Shown here: positions 51,674-60,229 of the stretch, piece after piece
Layout of the letters: each line of letters opens with the position of its first letter
Numbering within the stretch: position 1 is the stretch's first letter
From: Streptomyces hygroscopicus
Lineage (GTDB): Bacteria > Actinomycetota > Actinomycetes > Streptomycetales > Streptomycetaceae
Length of the DNA: 64,000 bases
Direction: 5' to 3'
Assembly: GCA_002021875.1 (NCBI GenBank)
Contig: CP018627.1
Span: 9,362,001 to 9,426,000, forward strand
Notes under the pieces: model-generated
The model's database searches: none
What the model saw: only the letters and a program-made list of their open reading frames with translations
What the model was told of the DNA's origin: nothing
Translations under genes and position numbers: made by a program

Positions 51674-52085
51674 GTGTTGGGACCGGCATTCGGGCCGATG
51701 AGGCCGGCGCCGGGCTGAACGGTACGGATCGTGCCACCGGAATAGTCGTGCCCTCCGAGCCGTGAACGGCGACCGCTCTTCCTGAAACCTTGCGCTCCGG
51801 GCGGATCAATATCTATGACCGCGACGTGAGGGTTTAACGCGCCATGCGGAGAATGTTTTTACTGCAACGAACAGAGTGGAATCATTTAACGTGCACAGAC
51901 GGCTACGGCATGCTAGTGTCGATCTCAGTTGCAGTTTGATTCCCAATCTTGAAGCGCCCTCGTCGGTATTTCCAGCCGCTGGAAGCATTTCGTATTTCCG
52001 GTCATTTTCCGGGTGGGGCATCATCGCGGCGACCCGGTATCCGTGCATTGCGGATCCCGGCGTACTGCCCCAAAGGAGATATGAC
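51674..52085 (+). promoter_or_regulatory. long AT-richer leader of the cold-shock gene
   Basis: About 410 bases without a gene separate the terminator from the csp at 52086. From 51830 to 52020 the sequence is notably richer in A and T than its surroundings (for example ATGTTTTTACTG, ATCATTTAACG, CGTATTTCCGG). A long, structured, AT-rich leader is typical of cold-shock mRNAs. Exact promoter bases are not assigned. Confidence 0.45.
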
Positions 52086-52289
52086 ATGGCGTCTGGCACC
52101 GTGAAGTGGTTCAACGCGGCCAAGGGTTTCGGCTTCATCGAGCAGGACGGTGGCGGCGCTGACGTGTTCGCCCACTTCTCGAACATCGCCGCCCAGGGCT
52201 TCCGTGAGCTGCTCGAAGGGCAGAGGGTCACCTTCGACATCGCGCAGAGTCAGAAGGGCCTGACGGCCGAGAACATCGTTCCCGTCTGA
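52086..52289 (+). CDS. CspA-family cold-shock protein
   Basis: This complete 67-residue cold-shock protein reads [36 protein letters not shown] and LTAENIVPV at the end, with RNP-1 KGFGFI and RNP-2 VFAHF. ATG 52086 follows AAAGGAGAT. It binds single-stranded RNA or DNA and keeps mRNAs unfolded in the cold. Its neighbours (DEAD-box helicase downstream, MerR-like and csp paralogue upstream) support a cold-adaptation locus. Confidence 0.96.
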   Translation: MASGTVKWFNAAKGFGFIEQDGGGADVFAHFSNIAAQGFRELLEGQRVTFDIAQSQKGLTAENIVPV

Positions 52290-52306
52290 TGCTGACGCGC
52301 ACTTTG

Positions 52307-52347
52307 TAGCTGGGACCCGCAGCCCTCGGGTGCGCGGGCCCCGGCTA
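52307..52347 (+). terminator. GC-rich stem-loop after the csp gene
   Basis: TAGC (52307) to GCTA (52347) enclose nested arms including GGG, CCCGC and GCGGG, making an imperfect hairpin 17 bases after the csp stop. It could terminate csp or separate it from the helicase transcript. Confidence 0.5.
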
Positions 52348-52580
52348 CGGGCATTTCCCGCAGTGGTATCACCTGTGGGACAACACCGCCCGCAGACCCT
52401 TCCCCAGGTATGCGCGTCACTTCGGAGCTACACCCGTCGACGTCGCGGATTTCACGTCCACATAACGTCACCCATTTCATCGCCTGCGCCCCGCGCCAGA
52501 TTCACTGCAAGCCAGATTGACTTTCGCATTCTATTCGGCCCGTTCTTGCGATTCCCCGCACTGCTCTTCCGCCGCGGGAA

Positions 52581-52607
52581 TTCCTTGATACGTGCCGTAT
52601 CAAGGAA
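52581..52607 (+). promoter_or_regulatory. 12-bp hairpin that includes the Shine-Dalgarno of the DEAD-box gene
   Basis: TTCCTTGATACG (52581-52592) pairs perfectly with CGTATCAAGGAA (52596-52607) around a 3-base loop. The AAGGAA in the second arm is the ribosome binding site, eight bases before the ATG at 52616. In RNA the site would be closed unless the hairpin opens. Confidence 0.75.
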
Positions 52608-52615
52608 GGTTCTCA

Positions 52616-54127
52616 ATGAACCCCACCCGTACGAACGGCCGCTACTCCCGCACCCGTACCGACGGCCCCGCTTTCCGCTCCGGCGCCGGTTCGGGCCGGG
52701 GTAGCCGTTTCGGCTCGCCCGCCCCGAGCCGTTCAGGGGGTCCGCGCCGCTCGGGCGGCCACGGCCGGCGGCCCGCAGCGGCCCAGGGCGAGTTCGCCCT
52801 GCCGAAGACGATCACTCCCGCGCTGCCTGCCGTCGAGGCGTTCGCCGACCTCGACATGCCCGAGCAGCTGCTGGCCGCGCTCACCGCACAAGACGTGAAC
52901 GTCCCGTTCCCGATCCAGGGCGCGACCCTGCCCAACACCCTCGCGGGCCGCGACGTCCTCGGTCGCGGACGCACCGGTTCCGGCAAGACCCTCGCCTTCG
53001 GCCTGGCCCTGCTGGCCCGCACCGTCGGACAGCGCGCCGAGCCCCGCCAGCCGCTGGCCCTGATCCTCGTGCCGACGCGTGAGCTGGCCCAGCAGGTGAC
53101 CGACGCACTAACCCCCTACGCCCGCTCGGTGAAGCTGCGCCTGGCCACCGTCGTCGGCGGAATGTCGATCGGCCGTCAGGCCAGTGCGCTGCGCGGTGGC
53201 GCCGAGGTCGTCGTCGCTACGCCGGGCCGCCTCAAGGACCTCATCAACCGGGGTGACTGCCGGCTGAACCAGGTCGCGATCACCGTCCTGGACGAGGCCG
53301 ATCAGATGGCCGACATGGGCTTCATGCCCCAGGTCACCGCGCTCCTGGACCAGGTCCGCCCCGAGGGCCAGCGGATGCTGTTCTCCGCCACCCTCGACCG
53401 CAACGTCGACCTCCTGGTCCGCCGCTACCTCACCGATCCGGTCGTCCACTCCGTCGACCCGTCCGCGGGCGCGGTCACCACGATGGAGCACCACGTGCTG
53501 CACGTCCACGGCGCCGACAAGCATCGGACGACGACGGAGATCGCGGCGCGCGAGGGCCGGGTGATCATGTTCCTGGACACCAAGCACGCCGTCGACCGGC
53601 TGACGCGGGATTTGCTGAACAGCGGTGTCCGGGCCGCCGCCCTGCATGGCGGGAAGTCGCAGCCGCAGCGCACCCGGACCCTGGCCCAGTTCAAGACCGG
53701 GCACGTCACCGTGCTCGTGGCGACGAACGTCGCGGCGCGCGGCATCCACGTCGACAACCTCGACCTCGTCGTCAACGTCGACCCGCCGACCGACCACAAG
53801 GACTACCTCCACCGCGGTGGCCGTACCGCGCGGGCCGGCGAGACCGGCAGCGTCGTCACCCTGGTCACCCCCAACCAGCGCCGCGACATGACCCGCCTCA
53901 TGACGGCCGCCGGCATCGTGCCCCAGATCACCCAGGTCCGCTCCGGCGAAGCGGCACTCAGCCAGATCACCGGTGCCCAGACCCCCTCCGGCATCCCGGT
54001 GACGATCACCGCGCCGGTGGCCGAGCGGCGTAAGCGCAGCGCGGCCTCACGCGGCCGACGCAGCCCCGCTTCGGCTGCCCGGCGCGGGACCGTGCGGCAG
54101 TCCGCCTTCGATGCGAAGGCGGCCTAG
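52616..54127 (+). CDS. DEAD-box RNA helicase
   Basis: The 503-residue helicase has the full motif set: the Q-motif region NVPFPIQGATLP, Walker A GRGRTGSGKT (about residues 116-125), PTRELAQQ, TPGRLKDLI, DEAD in VLDEADQMADMG, SAT, then ARGIHVDNLDLVVN and HRGGRTARAG. An N-terminal basic Arg/Ser/Gly tail and a C-terminal basic tail (RRKRSAASRGRRS) probably bind RNA. ATG 52616 has AAGGAAGG upstream inside the hairpin described at 52581. It probably unwinds structured mRNAs and assists ribosome assembly, especially at low temperature. The 325-base leader (52290-52615) holds only the two hairpins. Confidence 0.97.
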   Translation: MNPTRTNGRYSRTRTDGPAFRSGAGSGRGSRFGSPAPSRSGGPRRSGGHGRRPAAAQGEFALPKTITPALPAVEAFADLDMPEQLLAALTAQDVNVPFPIQGATLPNTLAGRDVLGRGRTGSGKTLAFGLALLARTVGQRAEPRQPLALILVPTRELAQQVTDALTPYARSVKLRLATVVGGMSIGRQASALRGGAEVVVATPGRLKDLINRGDCRLNQVAITVLDEADQMADMGFMPQVTALLDQVRPEGQRMLFSATLDRNVDLLVRRYLTDPVVHSVDPSAGAVTTMEHHVLHVHGADKHRTTTEIAAREGRVIMFLDTKHAVDRLTRDLLNSGVRAAALHGGKSQPQRTRTLAQFKTGHVTVLVATNVAARGIHVDNLDLVVNVDPPTDHKDYLHRGGRTARAGETGSVVTLVTPNQRRDMTRLMTAAGIVPQITQVRSGEAALSQITGAQTPSGIPVTITAPVAERRKRSAASRGRRSPASAARRGTVRQSAFDAKAA

Positions 54128-54173
54128 GACCTTCGTGATCAGAAAACTGACCCATCTCTGTAGGAGATACGTT

Positions 54174-54578
54174 TTGACGCTGGTTCAGATGCAGCTCCGC
54201 TCGGCGAATGCCACCCCCGTGCCCACGACGGAGGCCGACGCCATGGACACAGCCGGACCGCAGGTCTGCGACGACATGACCATCGAGGTCGCCCTGTCCG
54301 TCATGGCAAGCGCCGGCACCGGGCACCTGCTCGTCTGCGACGACGACGGCCTGTGCACCGGACTGGTCACCCAGGTCCAGCTCGCCGCAGTCCGCGACAG
54401 GTCCACGTACACGGACCGGGTCCAGCTGCGCGACATCCTCGGCGACCGCGGGCCGTTCACCTCGCCCGTGACCACGATGACCGAAGCCGAGCACGCGATG
54501 CGCTACCGCCAGCACGATGCCCTGCCTGCCGTCGGCAAACAAGGCAGCGCTCCGGGTGTCCTCGCCCTCGGCCGCTGA
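54174..54578 (+). CDS. CBS-domain-like protein
   Basis: The 134-residue protein contains VCDDMTIEVALSVMASAGT, GHLLVCDDDGLCTGLVT, then LRDILGDRGPFTSPVTTMT, EAEHAMRYRQHDALPAVG. This resembles a pair of CBS motifs in a single small protein. TTG 54174 is preferred because TAGGAGA stands six bases upstream; ATG 54189 is the alternative. It follows the helicase by 47 bp and probably shares its transcript. CBS proteins sense adenosyl nucleotides, but this is not shown here. Confidence 0.65.
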   Translation: MTLVQMQLRSANATPVPTTEADAMDTAGPQVCDDMTIEVALSVMASAGTGHLLVCDDDGLCTGLVTQVQLAAVRDRSTYTDRVQLRDILGDRGPFTSPVTTMTEAEHAMRYRQHDALPAVGKQGSAPGVLALGR

Positions 54579-54631
54579 ACCACCTCACGCGGCGGAACCA
54601 TCCCTATTCGTTCTTCTCCTTGTGAGGCATC

Positions 54632-54943
54632 ATGCGCTGTGTCATCGCCCGCTTCCCGTTCGACCTCACCAAAAGCGGCGTCCTGGAATCCATGAAGGGC
54701 GTTAAGCCCGAACAGGTCACCGGCGAGTCCGTGATCATCGGCCGCCGCACCTACCCCGTCAAGCAGGTCGGCCAGGTCATCACACGCCAGGACCGCCGCG
54801 ATTTCAGCGCCGGCGAAGTCCTCCGGGCCATGACCCAGCTCGGCTTCACCTGCCGCGGCCTTCCCCAGGCCGCCGCGCCCGCGCGCGTCCTCAACCCGTT
54901 GGAACAGGCTTCCGCGATGCTCGGCGCCCCTGCGGCCGTCTGA
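54632..54943 (+). CDS. small protein of unknown function, third in the helicase transcript
   Basis: The 103-residue protein starts MRCVIARFPFDLTKSGVLES then VKPEQVTGESVIIGRRTYP and QVGQVITRQDRRDFSAGEV. It has no signal peptide or membrane segment and I do not recognise a named domain. ATG 54632 lies 54 bp after the CBS-like gene, with CTTGTGAGG upstream. It ends 33 bases before a very strong terminator, so it is probably the last gene of the cold-shock transcript. Typical codon use suggests a real gene. Confidence 0.7.
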   Translation: MRCVIARFPFDLTKSGVLESMKGVKPEQVTGESVIIGRRTYPVKQVGQVITRQDRRDFSAGEVLRAMTQLGFTCRGLPQAAAPARVLNPLEQASAMLGAPAAV

Positions 54944-54975
54944 CCGACGGGCAGGCGCGAGCCGCCACCAAAACA

Positions 54976-55019
54976 GCGGTGAGGGTCCGACCGGGATGCG
55001 CCGGTCGGACCCTCACCGC
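54976..55019. terminator. 19-bp perfect hairpin terminator
   Basis: GCGGTGAGGGTCCGACCGG (54976-54994) pairs perfectly with CCGGTCGGACCCTCACCGC (55001-55019) around a 6-base loop. It lies between the plus-strand gene ending at 54943 and the minus-strand gene ending at 55050, so it can serve both. Confidence 0.9.
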
Positions 55020-55049
55020 GTACCGAGGGTTTCTCGGCGCGACGGTGGG

Positions 55050-55409
55050 TCAGTGGTCGGAGTAGCTGAAGTCGCCCATGGTCCAGGCGCTGACGTCCTT
55101 GATCGCCACGCGGTACATCCCGCCCGTCTCCGGGATCCCCACCGCGCCCTGCAGAATCCGCGCCACATGGAAATGCAGATGCGTGGGCGGCCCCTCCTTG
55201 CACGTTGTAGCGGTGAAGACGGCGGAGAAACCGCTCAGGCGGGCCGAGTCCGCCAGGACCTCCGACACCCGCTGCCTCCAGACGGCTTCGGGAGCCAGCC
55301 GGCCCGTGATGACAGCACCACCGGCGACCACGGTCAGAGACATCTGATTGCTGTGCCCGGACTCCACCAGGGCGGCGACGTCAACGAGCAGTTCGTCAGG
55401 CTTCGACAT
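55050..55409 (-). CDS. small acidic protein, possibly GvpU-like
   Basis: The 119-residue protein reads MSKPDELLVDVAALVESGH, then MSLTVVAGGAVITGRLAPE, AVWRQRVSEVLADSARLSG, and HLHFHVARILQGAVGIPET. The LTVVAGGAVITGRL segment resembles the N-terminal strand pair of gas-vesicle accessory protein GvpU, but no other gvp gene is present in the window. Start at the minus-strand ATG 55409. It converges with the cold-shock transcript at the terminator 54976-55019. Function is uncertain. Confidence 0.6.
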   Translation of the reverse strand: MSKPDELLVDVAALVESGHSNQMSLTVVAGGAVITGRLAPEAVWRQRVSEVLADSARLSGFSAVFTATTCKEGPPTHLHFHVARILQGAVGIPETGGMYRVAIKDVSAWTMGDFSYSDH

Positions 55410-55617
55410 GAGAGGCGATTCTAATTGCCGGCCGTACGGTCAGCTCAAGCAGTGGTGCTACATGGAAAATGCAAGATCGAACTGCGCAGACGAGGACGAC
55501 GCGGACCATTGCGTTCCTTCTTCGCCCAGCTAGCCACCGCACACACGCAGCCCTAGGGAAGAAAGGACACCTGCTCGGCGTTGGTGATCTCCGAGCCGAG
55601 GAGGGGAAGGTGTCGGC

Positions 55618-55815
55618 GAAGGGTGTCTTTATTGCCGTACGTTGGTTGACCTGGGGCTTTGTGATCGCCCGAGTACGGGCATGATCAGTGATTGTGGGTC
55701 TGCGACTGCTCTACCTGATCTTCTGTCGACTACTGGGCTGCCTTTCTCTTGCTGGGCCGGTCGACCGCCGCGAACAACGCCGAGATCCTTGCGCTTCGCT
55801 ATGAGGTCGAGGTGT
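55618..55815 (+). pseudogene. integrase-core transposase remnant, copy 2 (left end only)
   Basis: From GAAGGGTGTCTTTATTGCC (55618) to about 55815 the bases follow copy 1 at 46638-46835 closely, including the same leader and the GTGGGTCTGCGACTGCTC start region. A base insertion near 55742 shifts the frame relative to copy 1. The rest of the transposase is missing. 55420-55617 shows nothing recognised. Confidence 0.7.
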
Positions 55816-55890
55816 CGGATCAGCGGATCGTCCGTCAGCGCGATCGGCGCCCGGGCTCCTGCCATGCTTCGATGTCGGGGCGCTGCTCGT

Positions 55891-56358
55891 TCAGTCGCGG
55901 CTTGTGGCCTGTTTCCTGGACCATGCGGTGGCGTCAGCTCCGTATCGGGCCAAGAGGTGTGCGAACTGGATCCGCTCTTCCGGCGACCAGGCGGCGGTGA
56001 TCTCCTGGAACGCTTTTCGCTGTTCAGCGGCGAAGCGGTTGCGTTCGGCCTCGCCGTGCTCGGTGAGTTCGAGCACGGTACGGCGTCCGTCGGACTGGGA
56101 CGCCGTCCGGCGCAGCAGCCCGTCCTCTATGCAGGCGGCGACGGTCCGGCTGGCCACCGGCTGGGCGACGCCCATCTCGGCGGCGAGGCCGCCGACGGTC
56201 GTCTCGCCCGGCGCGTCGGCGATCACGTTGAGTACGAGATTGCGGGAGAGGTCCTTGCTCGATGCCGGTGCGCGTCGCCGCAGACGTGACAGTGCCGGGC
56301 CGATCTGGTCCAGCGCCAGGTCGTCGGAGGGCCGCTCGGAGGAGGACGCGCTGCTCAT
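55891..56358 (-). CDS. MarR-family regulator
   Basis: The 155-residue protein has a MarR winged helix: GGLAAEMGVAQPVASRTVAA, then IEDGLLRRTASQSDGRRTVL, with helices for dimerisation on both sides. It is divergent from the amidohydrolase at 56457 with about 100 bp between them containing a CATACC/GGTATG inverted repeat. It probably represses the amidohydrolase until a phenolic or other ligand binds. Confidence 0.9.
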   Translation of the reverse strand: MSSASSSERPSDDLALDQIGPALSRLRRRAPASSKDLSRNLVLNVIADAPGETTVGGLAAEMGVAQPVASRTVAACIEDGLLRRTASQSDGRRTVLELTEHGEAERNRFAAEQRKAFQEITAAWSPEERIQFAHLLARYGADATAWSRKQATSRD

Positions 56359-56390
56359 GCGACCGAGTCTAGAGCCGGTCCGCAGATTTG

Positions 56391-56423
56391 CATACCACTA
56401 GACAATTCCATAGCATTGGGTAT
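56391..56423. promoter_or_regulatory. CATACC-GGTATG inverted repeat, MarR operator candidate
   Basis: CATACC at 56391-56396 and GGTATG at 56418-56423 are inverted across an AT-rich middle that contains AATTCC. The arms can be extended only imperfectly. The site lies between the divergent MarR and amidohydrolase genes. Confidence 0.45.
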
Positions 56424-56456
56424 GTAAATTTGAGCGAGGAAACGAGGCGGACTGCT

Positions 56457-57671
56457 ATGACGCTCACCGCGATCACCAACGCGCAGATCTTCGACGGAGA
56501 GAAGACGGTAGGCGTGCGGACCGTGGTCATCGACGGCGGGAGGATCGCCCGTGTCGGTGGCGACGCTCCTCGGGACAGCGAGATCGTCGACGGCAGCGGC
56601 GCCACACTGCTGCCGGGACTCATCGACGCCCATGTCCACTCCGCCCCGGGGTCCCTGGCGCTCGCCCTGCGGTTCGGGGTGACGACCGAACTGGAGATGC
56701 AGGGGATGAACACACGGGAGAACCGGGGGCTCATCACCGACGACGACACCCTGGCTGACGTGCGATCTTCCGGCTTCGCCATTACACCGCCCGGTGGTCA
56801 CCCGAGCGAGCTGATGCCCGAAGGATTCCGGCCGAAGTGGGATCTCCCGCCGGTGATGCCCCTGATGCCGTTCTCCACCACGCCCGGGGAAGCGGCCGCC
56901 TTCGTGCCCCAGCTCCTCGCCCGGGGATCCGACTTCATCAAGTTCATGATCGACGACGGCAGCGTGGAGGGACACCCCGGGCTGCCCTCGCTCGACCAGG
57001 CCACCGTGAACGCCGGTGTGGCCGAAGCCAAGAAGTACGGCGCCCTTACCGTGGCCCACGCGCTGACCCTGGAGGCCACCAGGATGGCCGCAGAAGCCGG
57101 CATCGACGGCGTCACCCACGTGTTCATGGACCAGCCGCACACCGCCGAGATCATCGGCCTCATCAAGGACGCGGGCATGTTCGTCATTCCCTGCATCACT
57201 CTCAACGCCTCGATGATGGGGAACACCGGCAGCGAACTCGCCGACGACCCCCGGGTCGCCGCACGCCTCGACAGCAAGTGGGACCAGACCCTGCGCTCCA
57301 GCTACAACCGCTACCCGCAGGGCAAGCTCGACGACGTGTACGACACCGTGCGCGCTCTGGACGCCGCGGGCATCGACGTGCTGGCCGGCACCGACGTCTC
57401 CATGCCCGAGACGTTCTTCGGGGGCCTGGCGCACGGAGCGAGCCTGCACCACGAACTGCAGTACCTCGTGACAGCCGGCCTCACGCCCGCACGGGCCCTG
57501 CGCGCGGCCACCGCGACCACAGCCCGCCGCTTCCGCCTCAGCGATCGGGGCCGCATCGCCGAGGGACTCCGCGCCGACCTTCTGCTGGTCGACGGCGACC
57601 CGGTCGGCAACATCGGCGACACCCTCAACACCCGCGCCGTCTGGCGCCGCGGCACCCGCCTGGCGGCATGA
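56457..57671 (+). CDS. metal-dependent amidohydrolase (imidazolonepropionase-like)
   Basis: The 404-residue protein has the amidohydrolase-1 pattern: LTAITNAQIFDGE, then GLIDAHVHSAPGSL (HxH metal ligands), the carboxylated-lysine region GSDFIKFMIDDGS, AHALTLEATRMAAEAG, GTDVSMPETFFGG with the last Asp, and HHELQYLVTAGLTPARAL. ATG 56457 has GAGGCGG upstream. Related enzymes hydrolyse lactams, peptides or dehydropeptides. A truncated relative is found at 60230-60541. The role and substrate are unknown. Confidence 0.9.
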   Translation: MTLTAITNAQIFDGEKTVGVRTVVIDGGRIARVGGDAPRDSEIVDGSGATLLPGLIDAHVHSAPGSLALALRFGVTTELEMQGMNTRENRGLITDDDTLADVRSSGFAITPPGGHPSELMPEGFRPKWDLPPVMPLMPFSTTPGEAAAFVPQLLARGSDFIKFMIDDGSVEGHPGLPSLDQATVNAGVAEAKKYGALTVAHALTLEATRMAAEAGIDGVTHVFMDQPHTAEIIGLIKDAGMFVIPCITLNASMMGNTGSELADDPRVAARLDSKWDQTLRSSYNRYPQGKLDDVYDTVRALDAAGIDVLAGTDVSMPETFFGGLAHGASLHHELQYLVTAGLTPARALRAATATTARRFRLSDRGRIAEGLRADLLLVDGDPVGNIGDTLNTRAVWRRGTRLAA

Positions 57672-58109
57672 CCGCAGTACCTCCCCGTGCGGAATCAATC
57701 ACGGCGGGAAGGGACTTGCCGCCGTGAGCCGTGTGGCGGACCCGGCCCTACTCGGTGGAGTCCGGTCACGGCCGAGCCCGGTGAGGCCGGTCTCCCATTG
57801 AGCACTTGCTCGTGACCCCGGCCGCCGCTCGGAGCGACGCGGGACGGACGGCACCGGGCGGCCACGAGTACTCCGAGGGTCTATCACACCAGCCCTTTGA
57901 CCTGGGGCGTCAAGTTGGAGAGCTGTCTCTGAGTGTGCCTTCAGGATGGCGTGGAGGTCATCAAGCGCCAGGTCGGCGGCTTCGGGGGCTCCCGCGCCGT
58001 CCGCCTCACTCGCGGTGCCGTCCGTCTCGACGACGGGCTCCGGGCCACCGCGCGCCACTCTTGGCATGGCTGCCCGGCGCCGCGTGCCGGCCCGCTATGG
58101 GGCTGCCGG
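57672..58109. other. 440 bp without a recognised gene
   Basis: Between the amidohydrolase and the end of the MFS gene I see only short frames without motifs. No clear terminator hairpin with long perfect arms was found. Confidence 0.35.
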
Positions 58110-59360
58110 TCAGTCGACCTCGCTCATCCGGGGCACCTCAGCAGTCGACGCCCGCGTCACCGCAAGGTGTTCCCCTCGACGCCCCAGCATCCGCTCGACG
58201 ACCACGGCGGAGAGGCACAGGAGGGCCGCGAGCACCGAGAAGACGGGGAAGATTGCGGTGTCGCTCCAGACGGTCGCTCCGATGCCCACCAGGAGTGTGG
58301 GCGTGATGAGCGCGCCGTACGCGAGCAGATAGAACATGGACATGACGGCCCCGCGCCGCTCGGCGGGGATGTGTGCGGTCAGGTGGCGCAGGGAGCCGCC
58401 GAAGGCGAGTCCGTAGGCGCCGCCCTGGAGTGCGACGGTGACGATGATGACGACGGCGTTGCCGGTCGCGAAGCCGCCTACTCCGGCCAGCATGAGCACG
58501 GCGAGCGCCGTGTCGCCGACGAGTGCGACCGTGCGGGCCGGGTAGCGGGCACTGACGACCTGTGTCGAGGCGGCGGCGAGGGTCACGGCCGCGATGACGA
58601 CACCGCCGAAGAACGGTCCGTCGACGTGCGCGGCGTGGGCGGCGATCGAGGGTTCGAGGGAGAAGCAGACCCCGAGCACGGCCCAGGCGGCGCCTGCGCC
58701 GATCACGGCGAAGACGAAGCGCCCGCGAATCTCCTTGGGTACCTGCGGGCGGGGGATACCCAGGGGCGCGGCACCGGCCGAGGGGTGCGGCTCACGCATC
58801 ACCACGAGGAGGACGAGCAGGACGAGGGCGATGAGCGCGTCGGCGAGGTAGGGCAGGAGCAGAGGGTGGAAGCCGGTCTGGGCGAGGCCCGCGGTGCCGA
58901 GCGCGGCGACGGCGATGCCCACGTTGAACGCGATGGCGGTGAGCGTCCCGCTCCGGGCTGCCCGCTCTGGGCTCACGTCCAGCAGGGCGGCTCCGGCGAC
59001 GACCACGATCGCGCCGATCCCCAGGCCGTTGAGCATCCGCGCCACGACGAGATATCCGGGCCCCGCGGCGAAGACGAAGACGACGAGCCCGGCGAGCAGC
59101 AGCAGGACAGCGACGAGGAGCACGGGCCGTCGGCCGTACCGGTCGGACAGGGCCCCGGAGACGAGGATCGCGACGACTGCCACGGCCCCGTAAGCGCCGA
59201 AGATGACGGTGGTGAGAAAGGGCGGATAGTCCCACTTCTCGGCGTACAGGGAGTAGAGCGGTGAGGGGATGGCGGAGGTCGCCTGCCCGAGCATGAGCAG
59301 GACGAGGAGGGCCGGGTAGCTCCATGGCTGGGGGCGACGGCCTGGGGAGAGTGCCTTCAC
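58110..59360 (-). CDS. MFS drug-efflux-type transporter
   Basis: The 416-residue protein has twelve hydrophobic segments and the loop motif GALSDRYGRRPVLL between helices 2 and 3, with TSAIPSPLYSLYAEKW at the first periplasmic loop. That fits the drug:H+ antiporter MFS class. GTG 59360 is chosen because AGGAG stands five bases upstream on the minus strand. It is divergent from the ArsR-type gene at 59445, and the 60-bp palindrome between them suggests repression by that protein. It is probably an exporter of a small toxic organic molecule. Confidence 0.93.
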   Translation of the reverse strand: MKALSPGRRPQPWSYPALLVLLMLGQATSAIPSPLYSLYAEKWDYPPFLTTVIFGAYGAVAVVAILVSGALSDRYGRRPVLLVAVLLLLAGLVVFVFAAGPGYLVVARMLNGLGIGAIVVVAGAALLDVSPERAARSGTLTAIAFNVGIAVAALGTAGLAQTGFHPLLLPYLADALIALVLLVLLVVMREPHPSAGAAPLGIPRPQVPKEIRGRFVFAVIGAGAAWAVLGVCFSLEPSIAAHAAHVDGPFFGGVVIAAVTLAAASTQVVSARYPARTVALVGDTALAVLMLAGVGGFATGNAVVIIVTVALQGGAYGLAFGGSLRHLTAHIPAERRGAVMSMFYLLAYGALITPTLLVGIGATVWSDTAIFPVFSVLAALLCLSAVVVERMLGRRGEHLAVTRASTAEVPRMSEVD

Positions 59361-59373
59361 GAGGACTCCTGGT

Positions 59374-59433
59374 AAGTTTGATGTAGATCGTACTTCGTGG
59401 ATGCTAGGGAGAAGTACGACGTCCGTCAAACTT
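59374..59433. promoter_or_regulatory. 23-bp inverted repeat, operator between MFS and ArsR-type genes
   Basis: The arms at 59374-59396 and 59411-59433 match at 19 of 23 positions when inverted, with AAGTTTGA...TCAAACTT outside and GTACTTC...GAAGTAC inside. The spacer of 14 bases contains a GTG that was rejected as a gene start. The site overlaps the expected promoters in both directions. Confidence 0.8.
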
Positions 59434-59444
59434 GGAGTTGTCCG

Positions 59445-59771
59445 ATGCCGTCCTGGGAGACCCCACCCGACCAGTTGCCGCCCGTCGCCGCCGTCCAGAA
59501 ACTGCTGCGTGCACTCGCAGACCCCGTACGCCTGGAAATGGTCCGCCGCCTGGCAACACACCCTGCCGCCGAAGCGCCCTGCTCAGACCTTTACGAGGGC
59601 CTGAACAAATCCACCGCGACCCACCACTTCAAGATCCTGGTCGAGGCGGGCATCCTCCATCCGGTCATGGTCGGCCCCTCCCGCGGACACCGCCTCCGCC
59701 GCACCGCCCTCCAAGAGGCGGTACCGGGCCTGCTGGACGCACTGATGGCGGCTATGGCGCGAGAGGGGTGA
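59445..59771 (+). CDS. ArsR-family helix-turn-helix regulator
   Basis: The 108-residue protein has the ArsR winged helix: AVQKLLRALADPVRLEMVRRL, CSDLYEGLNKSTATHHFKIL and VEAGILHPVMVGPSRGHRLRR. ATG 59445 follows GGAG and lies outside the operator palindrome; the GTG at 59397 is inside the palindrome and was rejected. No cysteine pair of metal-sensing ArsR proteins is evident, so it probably senses an organic ligand. The MFS gene is its likely target. Confidence 0.9.
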   Translation: MPSWETPPDQLPPVAAVQKLLRALADPVRLEMVRRLATHPAAEAPCSDLYEGLNKSTATHHFKILVEAGILHPVMVGPSRGHRLRRTALQEAVPGLLDALMAAMAREG

Positions 59772-60037
59772 CGGCCGCGGGACTCGGCGCGACAGCACCG
59801 CAGGCGCTGATTGTGACTGAGTACGCGAGTTGGGTGTGACCCGTTCTGAGGGAAGGGCTGAGCTGCGCGCACCGGCCAGTTCCACAACCCGGTCGTGATC
59901 GTTCCGGGGTCGTGGGGCCGCAGTCTCACCAGCTACGAGGCCACGGAGATCCGCCACCGGCCATTACGTCGGACGGGATTCTCCACGCCCGTGCACCGGA
60001 TGCGGCATCGCAGAGCGGCGCGCCGCAGCCGGTCGCC
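59772..60037. other. 266 bp of unrecognised sequence at the edge of the IS graveyard
   Basis: No gene is supported. A short frame VIVPGSWGRSLTSYEATEIR on the plus strand (about 59896-59955) has no start codon or recognised family. Confidence 0.3.
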
Positions 60038-60172
60038 CTATTGCGCCTTGAGGTCGCCGGCGGCTGCCAGGTCCCGAAGTGTGCCAGCGACACGATCGCC
60101 GCCAGCGAGAAGCTCTTCCGTTGTGAGGCGGCCGAAGCCGCTGCTGATGCCGGTGATGAACCAGGTTTTCAT
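60038..60172 (-). pseudogene. SDR gene fragment with intact start and a nonsense stop
   Basis: On the minus strand an ATG at 60172 with GGGGGA upstream begins MKTWFITGISSGFGRL, the SDR cofactor motif TGxxxGxG. After LKAQ a TAG stop (60038-60040) replaces the expected Tyr codon; GDRL follows in frame as in intact relatives. The catalytic half is lost. Confidence 0.65.
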
Positions 60173-60229
60173 GGTTGGTTTCCCCCTGCTGCGGTGAAAC
60201 GGCGGGAGATCGTCCCGCCACGCGCGCGC

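Noticed and set aside
57933..59264. A 443-codon plus-strand frame opposite the MFS gene
   Set aside because: Highly charged Glu/Asp/Arg-rich sequence with no domain; it is the complement of a membrane protein.
59397..59444. GTG start of the ArsR-type gene at 59397
   Set aside because: It lies in the centre of the operator palindrome; ATG 59445 has a proper GGAG site and matches the family start.
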